Below are positions 11,501 through 23,575 of a stretch of 64,000 bases of DNA, one piece after another. The stretch covers positions 2,668,001 through 2,732,000 of the forward strand of contig JAQFVV010006199.1 of NCBI GenBank assembly GCA_028023455.1. Reading direction: 5' to 3'. This DNA comes from Epiperipatus broadwayi (Eukaryota > Onychophora > Udeonychophora > Euonychophora > Peripatidae). The notes under the pieces were generated by a model. It searched no databases, was not told the DNA's origin, and saw only the letters and a program-made list of their open reading frames with translations. The translations under genes and the position numbers were made by a program. The first letter of the stretch is position 1. Each line of letters starts with the position of its first letter.

Positions 11501-12960
11501 TTAGTTTCTATCTTGCTCAGCTTCAAACAGATTATATGTACTTGCTCTATGACCTCATTTGTTTTTTTATCAACATTGGATTCACAATTACAATCAAATA
11601 AAATGTTTTTTTTTATATAATTATCTTCTAATTAAATTATTTTCTTTGAGTAAAACTAGAGATTATTCTTACCTAATTATTAATAACTCTTATTGTCTCC
11701 CACACAAATACGATAAGAATGCAACGATATATATATAATACAATCTTTTTAACCTTTTTACATTTTTTTTTTTATTCATTCCAACAAACATTCCTGCAAT
11801 TGTATATTTAAGCACTTTTTTTTTTAATTCTAAATTTTTTAAACTATTGATAATAAAAATTAACTTACTACACTATTTTTATATATATTACAACATATTA
11901 TTTTTTAATTTTAAATCCTTCAGATATTGATAACAAAAACTAACCTGATTCCATTATATATTATAAAAATATTATTATTTTTAAAGTATTTTAAAGCTGC
12001 TTTTCTAATTTCTGCCTCACAACTACTTATAATAATTTTCTCAAGTATATGACAATATGAGTGACCATGAAATAGGTATGACTTATATCTGTTTCAATAT
12101 TTACATTGTGGCATCAATAAATGTTAACAAAAAAATAATATTGTAGATGCATATATAAAGTACAGATATTTTTAGCATGTATATAAATAGAATATATATT
12201 ATATCCAAGATACTAATTTAAAAATTACATTTTATATACTATCAACAAAAATATGAGTATGTATGAAGCACAGACATTAAAACATAATATGTATTTTGGA
12301 ATTTTAATAAATATAAATATTACTTTTTTTGTTGCAAATCTATCTTTTATTACTTTTGGATTTTTGTTATGTAATAAAAACAGATTTATTAAAAAAGTGT
12401 TGTTAAATATTTATAAGTGATAAAAACTGGAACAAATTTTAAAAGAAAGTAGATAGAAGATAATAAGATATGTGTGCATTAGAAGAACAATAGTAAACGG
12501 TTTTTAAAATCTAATAGATGCACATCGATTATCTGTAACTTCAAGCTATAAAATTAAAATTTACTGTTATTTTTTACATTTTAATTTTTTAACTATATAT
12601 ATATGAAATTTGGTTAAGACTGGGTATAGCAGTCTCAGTAATTGCTTATGTGCAGTGTTTATCAGAAATTATATTTTTATCTTTAGTTTTAATTGATATT
12701 TAATTGAATTATATAGAGAGATCCACAAATATATTAGGCTAGAAAGTTTTATAATTCAAAAACTTTAATAGATGTTTTTATATAAAAAATTGGAATAATT
12801 ATGTAAAGAATCTATTATAAGTACAAAGGATTCATAATTTGATTAAACAAAAAAAGTGGAAGTATGGAAAATAATTATGAATAAAAAGAAATTCTTTAAA
12901 CTTTTATATGAATAAAATAATAATAATGGAAGAATGTATGATAAAATTAGAGAGATTATT
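8511..12960. other. AT-rich non-coding stretch
   Basis: No gene is supported. The text is (TA)n tracts, poly-T runs (10793-10807; 11765-11773) and degraded unique sequence. A short segment near 9129-9150 (atggtgatcatgtgatgt) matches the 3' end of the short repeat family found at 62385-62593. Confidence 0.5.
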
Positions 12961-12961
12961 G

Positions 12962-13230
12962 TTATTTAATGCAAAGATAAGAGATTTGAATATCAAAGAA
13001 AGAAGGCTAAAACAGAATAATAATTTGTAAATGTAATTTTATGTAGATAGAAGAGAGAATATTGAATATTTAATTTTGGAGTGTAGAATATTAAAAGAGA
13101 ATCAATAATTTGCACTATATGGAGAGATGAGCAACATAAAAATAAAATAACTAAAGAGATTTTTTATTTAAATCTTTATGATAAGAAAAAGAAATATGAG
13201 AATACTATATTGAAACTAATAAAATATATT
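12962..13230 (+). pseudogene. Relic of a LINE ORF2 C-terminus
   Basis: One frame from 12962 reads LFNAKIRDLNIKERRLKQ, then a region with two stops, then FYVDRRENIEYLILECRILK, one stop, and FALYGEM. The pattern E(N/T)IEHLILECxxLxxxR with a preceding CxC-like position resembles the zinc-knuckle-like tail found after the reverse transcriptase or RNase H of several non-LTR retrotransposon clades. The frame is preserved for about 170 bases across only three stops. The reverse transcriptase itself was not recognised upstream. The clade is uncertain, and resemblance by chance cannot be excluded without a profile search. Confidence 0.4.
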
Positions 13231-13490
13231 TTTGAAATTAGAATAGTGTGTGTTGGGGTGTGTGTGATAAATTAGTGCTGGAAGAATGATTTGTAATAGA
13301 AAATAAACAGTGTTATATAATATTTTCATGGATATGGAATATTAAACAGCATCTCTAGGTTTATAGACTTTACACAAAAACTTCTAACTTTAATATAAAG
13401 AGAAGCTATTTATATTGCATGACATCGAACATTTATATTTCCTTTCAAAATGGCTGGATTCTATTAAATTAAGGAATAATTCTAAAAATA

Positions 13491-13645
13491 TATTAACAAG
13501 AGTAGTTTTTCTTTTTTTTTTACTCTAGCACCATCTATTATAAGTTTGGCACTGTTAATTGATAGTGCAATTTAATCTCTGGACTGGTTTCTGACTTTTG
13601 TCTTTATCAGTGAGCTTTGGAATTCAAGGATGGAACTAATGCAGT
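13491..13645 (+). repeat. Dispersed repeat family P3, copy A
   Basis: The sequence from tattaacaagagta to ggaactaatgcag recurs in the same orientation at 13906-14054 with about 75-80% identity. Shared landmarks are caagagtYgtttt, gtaagtttgg, gatagtg(c/a)aatttaatc and cagtgagctttgg-like text. A third, more distant relative is at 23330-23420. The family is not identified. Confidence 0.6.
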
Positions 13646-13905
13646 TATGTATCTGGCAGCCATTTTAAATTCTTTTATTATGAAGTTAATAATATGAAAT
13701 TAAAAAACATAATTATGAGATTTTGAATCTAAACCAAACAGTTTGTTTAGTTTAAACCTAAACCAAATAGTTTGGTTAAATAAATATGACACAAGTCAGT
13801 AACTCTGTATTTTAGTAGTCTTAATTAAAATCACATTTTTTCCCTAGCTAGGAGTATTAAATCAACAAAAATTACTTGATTTTTTTTTCCAGCTTATTAC
13901 AGTAT

Positions 13906-14054
13906 TATAAACAAGAGTTGTTTTCTTTTCTCAGTTTTAACCCTGTTTATTGTAAGTTTGGGTAATCTGGTTACCAAATGATAGTGAAATTTAATCCCCA
14001 GATTAGTTTCCGCTTTTGCCTCTATTAATAAGAACCTGGAATTAATGCATTTAG
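13906..14054 (+). repeat. Dispersed repeat family P3, copy B
   Basis: This is the direct partner of 13491-13645, offset by 415 bases. Its central part, cccagattagtttc, also occurs at 23346, which links it to the 23.3 kb copy. Confidence 0.6.
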
Positions 14055-14518
14055 AAATCCTAGTTGATAAAAAACAATCCAGAAAATGTCTGGGGATTGG
14101 CTTTAAATTGCTCTACCATCTAATAACCATTGATTAATCAGCTTATTATAGATATTACTACATAAGATAGTTGTATAATTGCAGGAAATCTTTGTTTTTC
14201 CAACTAATTATAGCTGTATTTTTTTTAAAAAAATTATAAACTCTAAAATAGAAGTAATACATCAATTAATGAAACTATTTCATGGGAAAAGAGATTTCAG
14301 TAAAAGAAAACCAAATTACCATATGCTAAAACTGACATTTTATGTGAAAGTCATGCTTTGAGTCTATGTAAATGAAATTTTAATTTTTTGATTGCAGTGC
14401 AATTGCTGATATCACACAAAAATAGCTACTGCTATCTGTTCAGATAAATATGTATAGAATTTACAAATTAATATTTTGTTATCAATTTTCATCACTAGAA
14501 GAATAGTACTTTTTTTTT

Positions 14519-17500
14519 TATTGAATACTCTTATTTTGGAAAATTGTTTGTTAACTTTTGATCTTTTTCAGTTTAGAATGAAATTTTAAAATTGAGGTTT
14601 AATATATTTAAATTCAATAGAATTGCTTGAAAATTGATATATAACTAAGTTATATCATCCTAATCCATTTGAAACCCTTATATTTTCAATATGTCAATTA
14701 GTTTGATAGATGTGGAACAGATGTTAGAAAAAAATTTTGAAAAATATTCAATGATTTCACATTTTGCAGTTAATAATTCTTAGAATTTTCATTTGTTTTA
14801 AATAATGGTCATGAAAGAGCAGTTTATATATATATTTTTCTTTCTATTTAATATTTTTTAAATCATTTTAATCTCTTAATGCATATATCATATTTAGTAT
14901 GTGTACATAATTATATATGTATAATAAATAATAATTAAGTTTTCTATTTAAAACTGTCTATTTTTATTTTAAAACAATTGTTTTTTTTTTTAAAAAGTAA
15001 ACTAGAAAAATCGATTGCAAATAAAACTTTTTAAAACAATTGTTTTAAAATAAAAATAAATCTATTACTTTAAATAAGAAACTTAGTTATTGATTTATTA
15101 TACATATATAATTATGTATACAAGAGTATAAAATAGAAACTCATATAACATTAAGAATATATATATATTAACTTACTGCAGAAATATCTAATGACTTACA
15201 TATACTATGTGTGTGATATTGATTTAAAGTAAAATTATATGTATTAAGTGAAGTTCATTTACAATATATACACATGTATTATTATGTATTGCAATGGTAT
15301 ACCTATGCCATTACATTATTTTAAAATTAAAATAAATAGTAAAAGATCGTAAATAAAAATTGATTTATTAAAAACATAACAGAAAATTAAAATACTTATT
15401 TAACATATATATTATCACACAGATGGAAAACTTTAAAAAAAAAGTATTTAAAAGTAAGTTAATGTAGAAAAAAATAAAGATCTACAGATTAATTAATATA
15501 AAAGAAAATAGAAAAATGTCGATTAATTTCTATTTAAAAATCATATTTAAATCTTAGTGAATGGAAGTGATTGAAATATAATTGTATCTAAAGCAAACTA
15601 GCCCTTGGGGTACTTAAATGATTGTAAGGTCAGATAAGAGATAAAAAAATTAAAGATTGTTTCACACTGTGAAACAGAATGACCAATGCAAGCACCAAGC
15701 CACTCACGGCCAGAAAGGAAAACATCCGGACCTTAAAAACAAATGACATCATGTGCGAGCGATCCGAAAATTTAGTGATAAGGGAGGCCTAATACTATAA
15801 AAAGAAAAATAATTGATTGATTAGGGATTGGATTGACTATTGATCTACTATGAACTGATATTGCAGACTCTATGATGTAGGAGTCTTACAATTGATTTAG
15901 TTTCCTTTGCGCTGGCTGAAGAGGCCTCCCGATGACAGTTCCTGAAAGTATTGGCAAGCAGCGGTTTTATCTCCAAAGAGAACAGTCTGCACAAAATGTG
16001 AGGCTTAGGATGGACTTCTATAAACCTGCCGCAATCGGGAGGATTCGTAAAGACTTACTCTGGAAAGTATAAACTTTTATCAATATGATCTTATAGATCG
16101 ATCTCTTAAACAAGCTTTTAATGCATCAGCTAAACATAACTTTTAAATGAACTCTTATCTGACTATCAAAAGAATTCTAAATCTGTTATTAATATTTTTT
16201 TTATTTATAAGTTTGCTAATCAATCGTTTCCATTTTTCCTTTTATTTATTTATGTTTGTTTATTAAATAACTAAATTATTAAATTTAAAGTTGGATGTAA
16301 ATGGCTGCATAGAGTCGTTAAGTTTGGGGTTAGGTCATTGAGGTTAATTGTAGATTATTTGTTTTGTAGTTGAGCCGATACTGGTAGAGGGATATATGAG
16401 TGTTTATATCAATGTAATGTGAAGCATGTTAGCATACAGGTCAACGTGCCCAAATGAATGCATGGTCTAAGGTTGTAGCCATCATGTTGCAATGGACATG
16501 GAGTACTTACGCACCATTGATTTCCCTTTTCGCTTTGTGGATAGGGATTATAAGTCGAGAAAGACCGCTCTCCCTCCATATGAAGCATTTCTTTTTAATG
16601 TTTTATATATATGATTTCTTTGCCAGACAGACCCACATTCCTATACTGGATGAGAATTATTTCTTTTAAATAATATCACGCTGCAGATGCACATTCCTGT
16701 CAGCATGGTTTTATGCTAACATTTTCATATTGCATTGGTTGCGTCTGTATATCAGGAAGCTAGCATGGTTTGGCTGCAACTTTTAGTTTGAGGTTAAAGG
16801 TTTTGAAAAGTTTTTTAATTGCATACTCTAGGTAACCTATCTATACTCAACATTCTAAAATAAAAATATTATATAAACTGTCCCTCTGTGCGGACTTACT
16901 AAAATAACAATTTAAATTTAAAATTAATAATAAAATCTAAAGCAATATTAATTTATTTCTCAAAGTTATATAAGCATAAATAAATGTTTTGTGATAATTA
17001 CTGGCAGTGGCTTATTTTATTTTATTTTTTTTTAAATATTGAAATACGTTTAAGAAGTTATATTATAAATCTCAGCTACTCCTTGAGTTAGTGTCTAGAG
17101 CTAACGGTTTATAAAAGCTGGATCTTTCCCAAGGTGTATCTGCCTACATTATAAATTTTTTATGTTCAAATAATCTAGTGGCACCCTATACAGCAGATAG
17201 AGAAAATGTCCATTTTCCCCAAACGTTATAGTATACATATTGAATATGATATATATATATAAGAGGTATAGATTTTAACTTATAGCAGAAATATCTTGTG
17301 ATATATATATATCAATTATAACTGCCCAGTCAATTTCAAGAATAATATAGTTTTACATTTTCATTTAATGTGCCATTATTAAAAAATTACAAATAGACAT
17401 CTTTTTTTTTTATATATATTAAATGTTTTTATTGATTGTGCACTAAAAAGAAATAAAATAATTTCTTCTTATTTAATTTGAAATAAAAGCATGGGGTGTG

Positions 17501-17668
17501 TGTGTCAGAAATGAATTAAGTCAGTCTATTTTTTATAACAAGGATTGACTTAATTAATTTCTGCCACCCTCCACCTCTATGCTTTTATTTCAAGTTAAAG
17601 CTAAAACCTCCAATTGTGGTTGAAGAAACAATCATTTTATTTTACTGCACAGTCAATAAAAGCATTCG
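14519..17668 (+). mobile_element. Composite repeat block, copy 2, interrupted
   Basis: This is homologous to 891-3650 in the same order: left unit 14519-15070; a short remnant of the Tigger right end at about 15126-15150 (agtataaaatagaaactca, compare gcataaaacgagactcagg in copy 1); a middle unit to about 15275; then, after a roughly 2 kb foreign insert, the right part 17246-17417 and the palindromic terminal module 17418-17670. It lacks the MITE that sits at 1495-1691 in copy 1. The two copies together define what the family looked like before later insertions. Confidence 0.6.
15276..17245. other. About 2 kb foreign insert in composite repeat copy 2
   Basis: Copy 1 is continuous across this point (about 3295-3320), so this stretch was inserted or copy 1 lost it. 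Its composition differs from its surroundings: 15640-16060 and 16300-16780 are GC- and CpG-richer, with features such as a TATA-like ctataaaaag near 15796 and a distant inverted pair cctcccgat (15925-15933) / atcgggagg (16034-16042). The left part starts with the short inverted pair tgtttcacactgtgaaaca (15659-15677). No coding frame above background was recognised. A decayed LTR or DNA element is possible, but no boundary repeats were found. Confidence 0.4.
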
Positions 17669-17670
17669 AG
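17418..17670. mobile_element. Palindromic terminal module (family P2), copy 2
   Basis: Inverted arms run from both ends to the centre: taaatgtttttattgattgtgca on the left mirrors tgcacagtcaataaaagcatt on the right, and the inner parts also pair (gaaataaaagcat / atgcttttatttc; gaattaagtcagtc / gacttaattaatttc). It is about 75 bases longer than the copy at 3476-3652, which lacks the innermost arms. No coding capacity; it would form one long hairpin. Confidence 0.7.
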
Positions 17671-18599
17671 GACACTACATATCCAAGTATTAATCCATTC
17701 TTTTTTTTTATTATTATTATACTGCATTCTATTTTTTTGTTTTAAAAAAAATATTATTACTAATCTCTTAATATATATAATTTTTAAAAGTTTGAATTGT
17801 ATGTAATGTATATATATATATATATGTTATATAAAATGCACTATTATTTATGATTTTGAGCATCTACTCAAATTTTAGTATCATATTATATGAATATGGT
17901 AATCTCACTAATTAATATAATCATAAAATATGTTATAAATGTTTTGTTAAAATATGTATATATATTATATTGGCAACAATGTAATTAGTGATTAATTGGA
18001 GTTTAAATTCTGAGGTGATAAACTGAAGACAATAATCCTAGTTTCTCATCCAAATTAGGTTTTTTTTCCATTTTTCATAGTCAGGAATCAAGCCAGGAGC
18101 ATTTTAATTCTTGAACCATCCATTCTTACAACTAGACTAAATTAATTTTGATTTATTATTACTTGAATGTTAGTTTCAATATAAATTGATATGCCATACA
18201 GTAATTCTAAAATTATATGATGTCATAATTTGTTAATATAATGAAATTGCACAAGTAGAACTAAGTAATTATTCAGTTTTTCAATTATTTATTTCCTGGA
18301 ATTTTTAATAGCTTAATTTATTGAATTTTCTTCTCAGAAGAAAATATTAAAAAAATCCTTTAATCTCAATCTCTAACATATATACTGCTAAAGATTGATA
18401 TTGAAATATAGAAAATTTAATAAATAAGTAGAGAAACATTTTTTTGGAATTTTAAAATACATGATAAAAAACTCCATTAACATGTATTAAAAAAAAAATT
18501 CATTATTGAAACTGAAGATATTTGTGAAAACAGTGAAGGTATTATTAAGATAAGAGCAGAAAGTCAAGGACAAAGAAACATTTTAAGAAATGGGGAAAA
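17671..18599. other. AT-rich non-coding stretch
   Basis: Nothing beyond a (TA)n microsatellite (17809-17826) and poly-T/poly-A runs was identified. Confidence 0.5.
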
Positions 18600-19984
18600 G
18601 ATTTTTGGTTACTTACATATTATGCCTTTCACATTCACATCAATCCGCTGATAACTTTGAAGTCTTGTGATCTGACCAAATAATATGTACACTTGGATCT
18701 TGTACAAACTTAAAATAAATTCATCAAAATCGACTATATGTACTTGATATTTTCGCAAGATTTGCAAAGTTATTGGTAGTCTGAGTATGTATGTGAAAAG
18801 ACTTAGCAGTTCTAATATGTGACAGAAATTGCATCAGATGAAATCCAAAGCATTTGTTGATTTTTTCTATATCTTCTCTTATTTATCATCTTTCTTAAAT
18901 ATCAATATTATTACTGGTTTTTTTCTGATCATCTGGTGCATCTTTATTATTTAGATATTTGATATGTAATTGTGCCAAAAGTTTTTCTATTTCTTTTAAG
19001 ATATTAATAGTAATTCCACCATTTTCTGAATTTTTTTTTTTCTTCATAGATAATTTCACATCTCACCTTTTCATTTAAAATATTTGACAATTTCAGAAAA
19101 TGTAACAATTGTAGTGTTTTGTTTTATTACTGTATAATTCTTTCCATTACTCTTCCATATATTTCACGATATTGTCTTTTTAATAATAATTGTATCTTTT
19201 CTTCTTGATGCTATTTATACTTTGCAAAGTTCAATTTTTGTTCTAATTCACAGATTTAATTGTCTTGTCAATTCTGTTCCATTTTTTAAGATTATTATTA
19301 ACTCTTTTATATATCATTTTATAAAATTCCAGATATTTAATTCTATTAGTTTATCAATTATCTTATTAGTGATCTCCAGTCAATTTAAATTCATTGAAAT
19401 GTTTCTGAAGATTAAGAATATTCATCTTATTAATTTTGCATCATCTCACTATTCAATGATCTCTTTCTGTGTTGAATTTATTAAGAACATTCAGTTAATC
19501 AAAATATAATCCAATTCTGTTGTATTTTTATTTGGTTATTTCCATATTCATTTTTGTTTAGTATTTTTCTCAAAGAAAAAATTCATAATATACATTTTTA
19601 AAATTTTATTTTTGCAAATTCTATAAGTCCATGTCATCTCTTCTGTTTTTATAATTGAATGTGCACACAATATTTTCACCTTTCATTTGTTTTCCAATTC
19701 TAATACTGAAATCTCCCATGATAATTTTAAAAGGTTTGATGTGATTAAAAGTATTTTGTATATTTATATGTAAATTCTCTATGTTTTTATTATAATGAAA
19801 ACTTTTTGGAGCACCAATTTTGATTATCTGCATTTGATATATTCCATTAAATTGATTAACTAATCTTGCCATCTTGTCTGATATGTACTTATTAAATCAG
19901 TTATATTAGATAATTCATTTTCCAATTTATGTAATCTTCCTTTAGTTGAAAATGATCTGGAGTTGTAGATAGTTAACATCTTCA
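18600..19984 (-). pseudogene. RTE-clade LINE relic: endonuclease and start of reverse transcriptase
   Basis: On the minus strand, reading from about 19984 downwards, the translation gives TIYNSRSFSTKGRLHKLE, the N-terminal start of an RTE-type apurinic endonuclease (family pattern YNARxLxxxxRLxELExEL). Next, 19872-19621 is open for 83 residues and contains the catalytic motif IIMGDFSIRIGKQ (family GDFNAKIG) followed by NRRDDMDL. Then TELDYILIN (about 19515) corresponds to the family IDYIL motif. Near 18890-18990 AQLHIKYLNNKDAPDD and VIILIFKKD match the RTE reverse transcriptase opening (KxxKAPGPD, NxxIILIFKKGD), and near 18750 VDFDEFILSLYK resembles the VDxxKAFDSV motif. Stops and frameshifts throughout, and no catalytic YxDD was found. 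Related to 39130-40620. Confidence 0.7.
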
Positions 19985-22294
19985 AATAGATGCCTGGTCT
20001 GCAATCAGGAGATACTTCTTATTGTCACTTGGTCAACAACTGTACAGCCTCCTGAAATAAGAGCTATAATTTAGTTTTGTTTTTCATGGTTGTAAACATT
20101 TTTTAAAAAAAGATTATTATGTATTTAATCTTACTTCAATGCTATGTTTAAAAGACAATAATTTTCTGGGGATTTAAACTCATAGTAAAAAACCACTAAA
20201 CTCTCTAAACCATCAGTTGCATGTTGGTGTGTAACCTATTCATGTTAATTTATCATATGAATAATCACATAATAGTGACATCTACAATGATGAGAATGCT
20301 TGGAATGAACATTCGGAATTTGCCTTACTGATTTCTTTGAAAGCCTCTAAGAAGAATCAGAGAGCTCCTTTCAGTTAACAACAAACTCTTATATATACAT
20401 GATTAATTTTTTTTATTGTTGTTGATTTTACTTTAGAATTATATTCTAATTCATTTATTGTTAAAATAGTAGGTTTATATTTAGTTTAAAAAAACTTTTA
20501 TTTATTTCTAAATTTAAAGTTAAACAATAAAAATTCATTTAAATATGTTTTGTAAAGATAATATTGCTTTGGTGATCAGAAAACATTAATTAATTTAGGA
20601 TATAACATTTAAATTTTGTGTTTGAAAGTAGAAAAAGAGATGGTTCAGAGACAATTGCAGAGCATATTTGGGATACTTGAAAGCAATTAAATTGGATTAT
20701 GGAACATAGTAGCAGAATAGTTATTGCTTGAATGGTCTGCAATATGCTTTAAGAGCCTGCCAGTTTATTATTTCAATTCATTGAAATATTTGATTATTTT
20801 TGTGAAAATAAATCCTCTCTTTGCTATTAGCTGTTTTCCTTAAAAATCATCTCTGACTTTAATGCTACTGATATCTACAATATCTATTTTATAGAAAAAT
20901 ATTTAAAAATTCACTAGTATAAATCTTCATTGAACTATATTTTTTTGAAAAGAAAATAGAAAACATTTTAATTAGGACAACATAAAAACTTTTTCTTTAT
21001 AAATGTTTTTAAAAAAAAGCATCATTGTACTTAATTTTATTTTGGTTAAATCTAATTGTAAAGTTTCTTAAATAATCAAATTTGATTCATTTAATTTAAA
21101 ATAAATTGACTATATTTTTTAATATATATATTAAGTCTACATTGATAAATTATTTAATATAATTAAAAATTACATTTGTGATTACACTTATAATTTTGGA
21201 AATCTTAAGTTCAGCTTTTACTTTAGATAAAAATATGAAGCTAATTGTTTTATTTTTGTTGTTATATAGCTTTATGTATGTGTATTTTTAGTTATGATAA
21301 CATAGTTAATTATTGTTTTACTTCCCTTTTTTATTTTATGTTCATATAAGAGCTATTTTTTTTTTTATATCAAATTTGTCATCAATTTGATTAAATTAAC
21401 ATTTTCTTATAATATTTCTTACAGTATTTAATATACTAATTAAAATTATTGTTAAATCATGATTTTATTTTTTAAAAAAATTTTGTTCTTTATCTGTGCT
21501 TCTATTTAAATATCTTGATAACCACAGTAGTTTGTACTTACCCTGAATTAGATTATAAGATGTAATATATTGTAATTGTATATGGGTTTGTGCTTGATTG
21601 TAATTACATATTGATTCAGTGTTTTTATAATTGGAACCATAATAAAAGAAAATAAAGCCGGTAACTTAGAGAATAGTTAGGTGGTTTCTGAATTAATAAT
21701 GTTTTCTTATTCAACACTATTTAAACAGTGGAGAATTATTGGAATCTCAAGCATTAAATTAAGAGAAAATTTATTATGCATTAGTTATAGCAAAGTTAAT
21801 TTATGTTGTGTGAATTGTTTTTATTACTATTGAACAGGGATTGTATAATTCTCTCCCCACTGGACATATGATTTAGGAGAGTAGATTAGTATTCTGTTTG
21901 TTCTTCTTTGTTTCTCTTGAGAAAAAAAATATTAGCATTCCATTGAGAATCTTTTAGTCAAGTTCAGCAAGAGTTAATGAAGTGCAACATCATTTTTTTC
22001 CAATAGAAATAATAAAAGTAAAATCTGTCTATGAAAACTAAAATTTATTATGCATGTCTAAAAAAATTATAGTTTATAAATGTGATCATTTCAAATATGC
22101 AGCCATGTGATTAAATTAAGTTATATTGAAATCTTAGCTCATATATATATATATATAGATTATAAACAGAAATTATTATATACCATTAATATCTACAAGC
22201 AAAAAATAAAAATAATAATTAGTTTATTCTGAATTATTTCAACCTGAAAAATAATTGGTATGCTGTGAATTTCTGCTAAAACAAAGAGTTATTG
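19985..22294. other. Non-coding stretch upstream of the RTE relic
   Basis: The first 80 bases could be the 5' UTR of the minus-strand RTE element. The rest is AT-rich with no supported gene. Confidence 0.45.
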
Positions 22295-22500
22295 GTAATT
22301 ATTTAGTAATTGCTCTGGGATATTTTTAGATACTTGTGGGGGAAACCAAATATTGCTGAAGATACTAAACAATAAATTTGATGCCTTCTTTTAAAAGTAG
22401 ATATCAAATTTATTGCTTAGTATTGTTTTCAGTATTTGTAGACTATTCACTGTCTTCTCCAAGTATCTAAAAACATATCAGAGCATCTACTAATGATTAC
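22295..22500. mobile_element. Foldback element with about 90-base inverted arms
   Basis: Left arm 22295-22383 (gtaattatttagtaattgct to acaataaatttgatg) and right arm 22400-22500 (atcaaatttattgcttagta to actaatgattac) are inverted copies with indels. The shared pieces ttttagatacttg, atactaa(g)caataaatttgat and gctctg confirm the pairing. The loop is about 16 bases. Non-coding and MITE-like; no target-site duplication could be fixed. Confidence 0.65.
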
Positions 22501-23329
22501 GAGTTGTTTAGTCCCTTGCTATAATAAAATTTTCTATTGAATCAAGAGCACCAAGTCAATCAAATATAATGGAGGAGAGAAGAAAATAAGCCATGCTAAG
22601 GGATGCAATATTATAAGTTAGAAAACTTTTATTTAAATTCATTTAAACAATCCAGAATTAAAAATATTTCGTTTATTCTAAAATTTATTGTGTGATTTAG
22701 CATACAGGATTCTATCAAAGTAAAAGCAGTTCTTTTAAGTGAAATATACAGTCTAAACTTGGTAAAATTATACTTAAATTAGTGTATGGAATAATAAAAC
22801 ATTATTTAGAAGATTAAAATATTGCACATATACATACACTGTACATGTAAAAAATATTTTTTTCTTTGATTAAGAGTAATTACAAGCCTGTGTATTTAGA
22901 GTAAATTAGAAACCCTAATTTATTTTAGTAGAGAAGCTATAAATAAATATAAATTTTTTCCACTTTGCCAATATTATTTGTACACCTGCATGAATGTTTA
23001 CTTGGAATTTATTATTGATTAAATGAACATCAAGTATTCTTACATTGTTCTTGATTGATACTCCATGTTCTAATTCAATGATTTCTTTTATATGTTTGTT
23101 ATATTTGATTTTGATGAAGTTGGAGTCAATCTATTAATCTATTGTAATCTTAAGTATGATAGTTGAATCATGAGTGATTAATTTATCAACTTTAGTATTA
23201 TTATTGTTTGTTCTATTGTATATTAAATACTTATTTTATTGTTGTATCAGTCAATTGTTTGTTTATGTTATTTAGTGTGTTTGTAAATAATAAATACCAA
23301 TGATGTGATTATTCAATTTCTATTCTGTG
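22501..23329. other. AT-rich non-coding stretch
   Basis: No gene or clear repeat was seen here. Confidence 0.5.
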
Positions 23330-23575
23330 CTGTTCTCTCCAATATCCCCAGATTAGTTTCAGGCTTAGGTCTTTCATCAGTAAGGAGCTTTAGACCTTGG
23401 ACCAGTGCATCTGAACTTTTATCATCTAATGCTTCCTTCTTCCAGCACTTCTTCACTGATGAAAGTCATAAGCTTAAAATTGGTCTTGGGATATTGATTA
23501 GGACAGCATAGGATAGGGATTTAGTAAGCAAAAGCTTACAGTGAGTGGCATAGAGATGGTGAAAAAAATATGCTG
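23330..23575 (+). repeat. Dispersed repeat family P3, palindromic copy
   Basis: The left half (cagattagtttcaggcttagg to ggaccagtgcatctg) matches the 13.5 and 13.9 kb repeats. The right half (actgatgaaagtcataagct to gatagggatttagtaa) matches 63250-63330, sharing ggatagggattta and aggacag. The halves contain an inverted pair, ctttcatcagt (23379-23389) and actgatgaaag (23456-23466). This copy therefore joins family P3 to the 63.2 kb repeat. Confidence 0.55.

Noticed and set aside
19222-19509. 95-codon open frame on the + strand
   Set aside because: It is antisense to the RTE LINE relic, whose minus-strand reading has family motifs.
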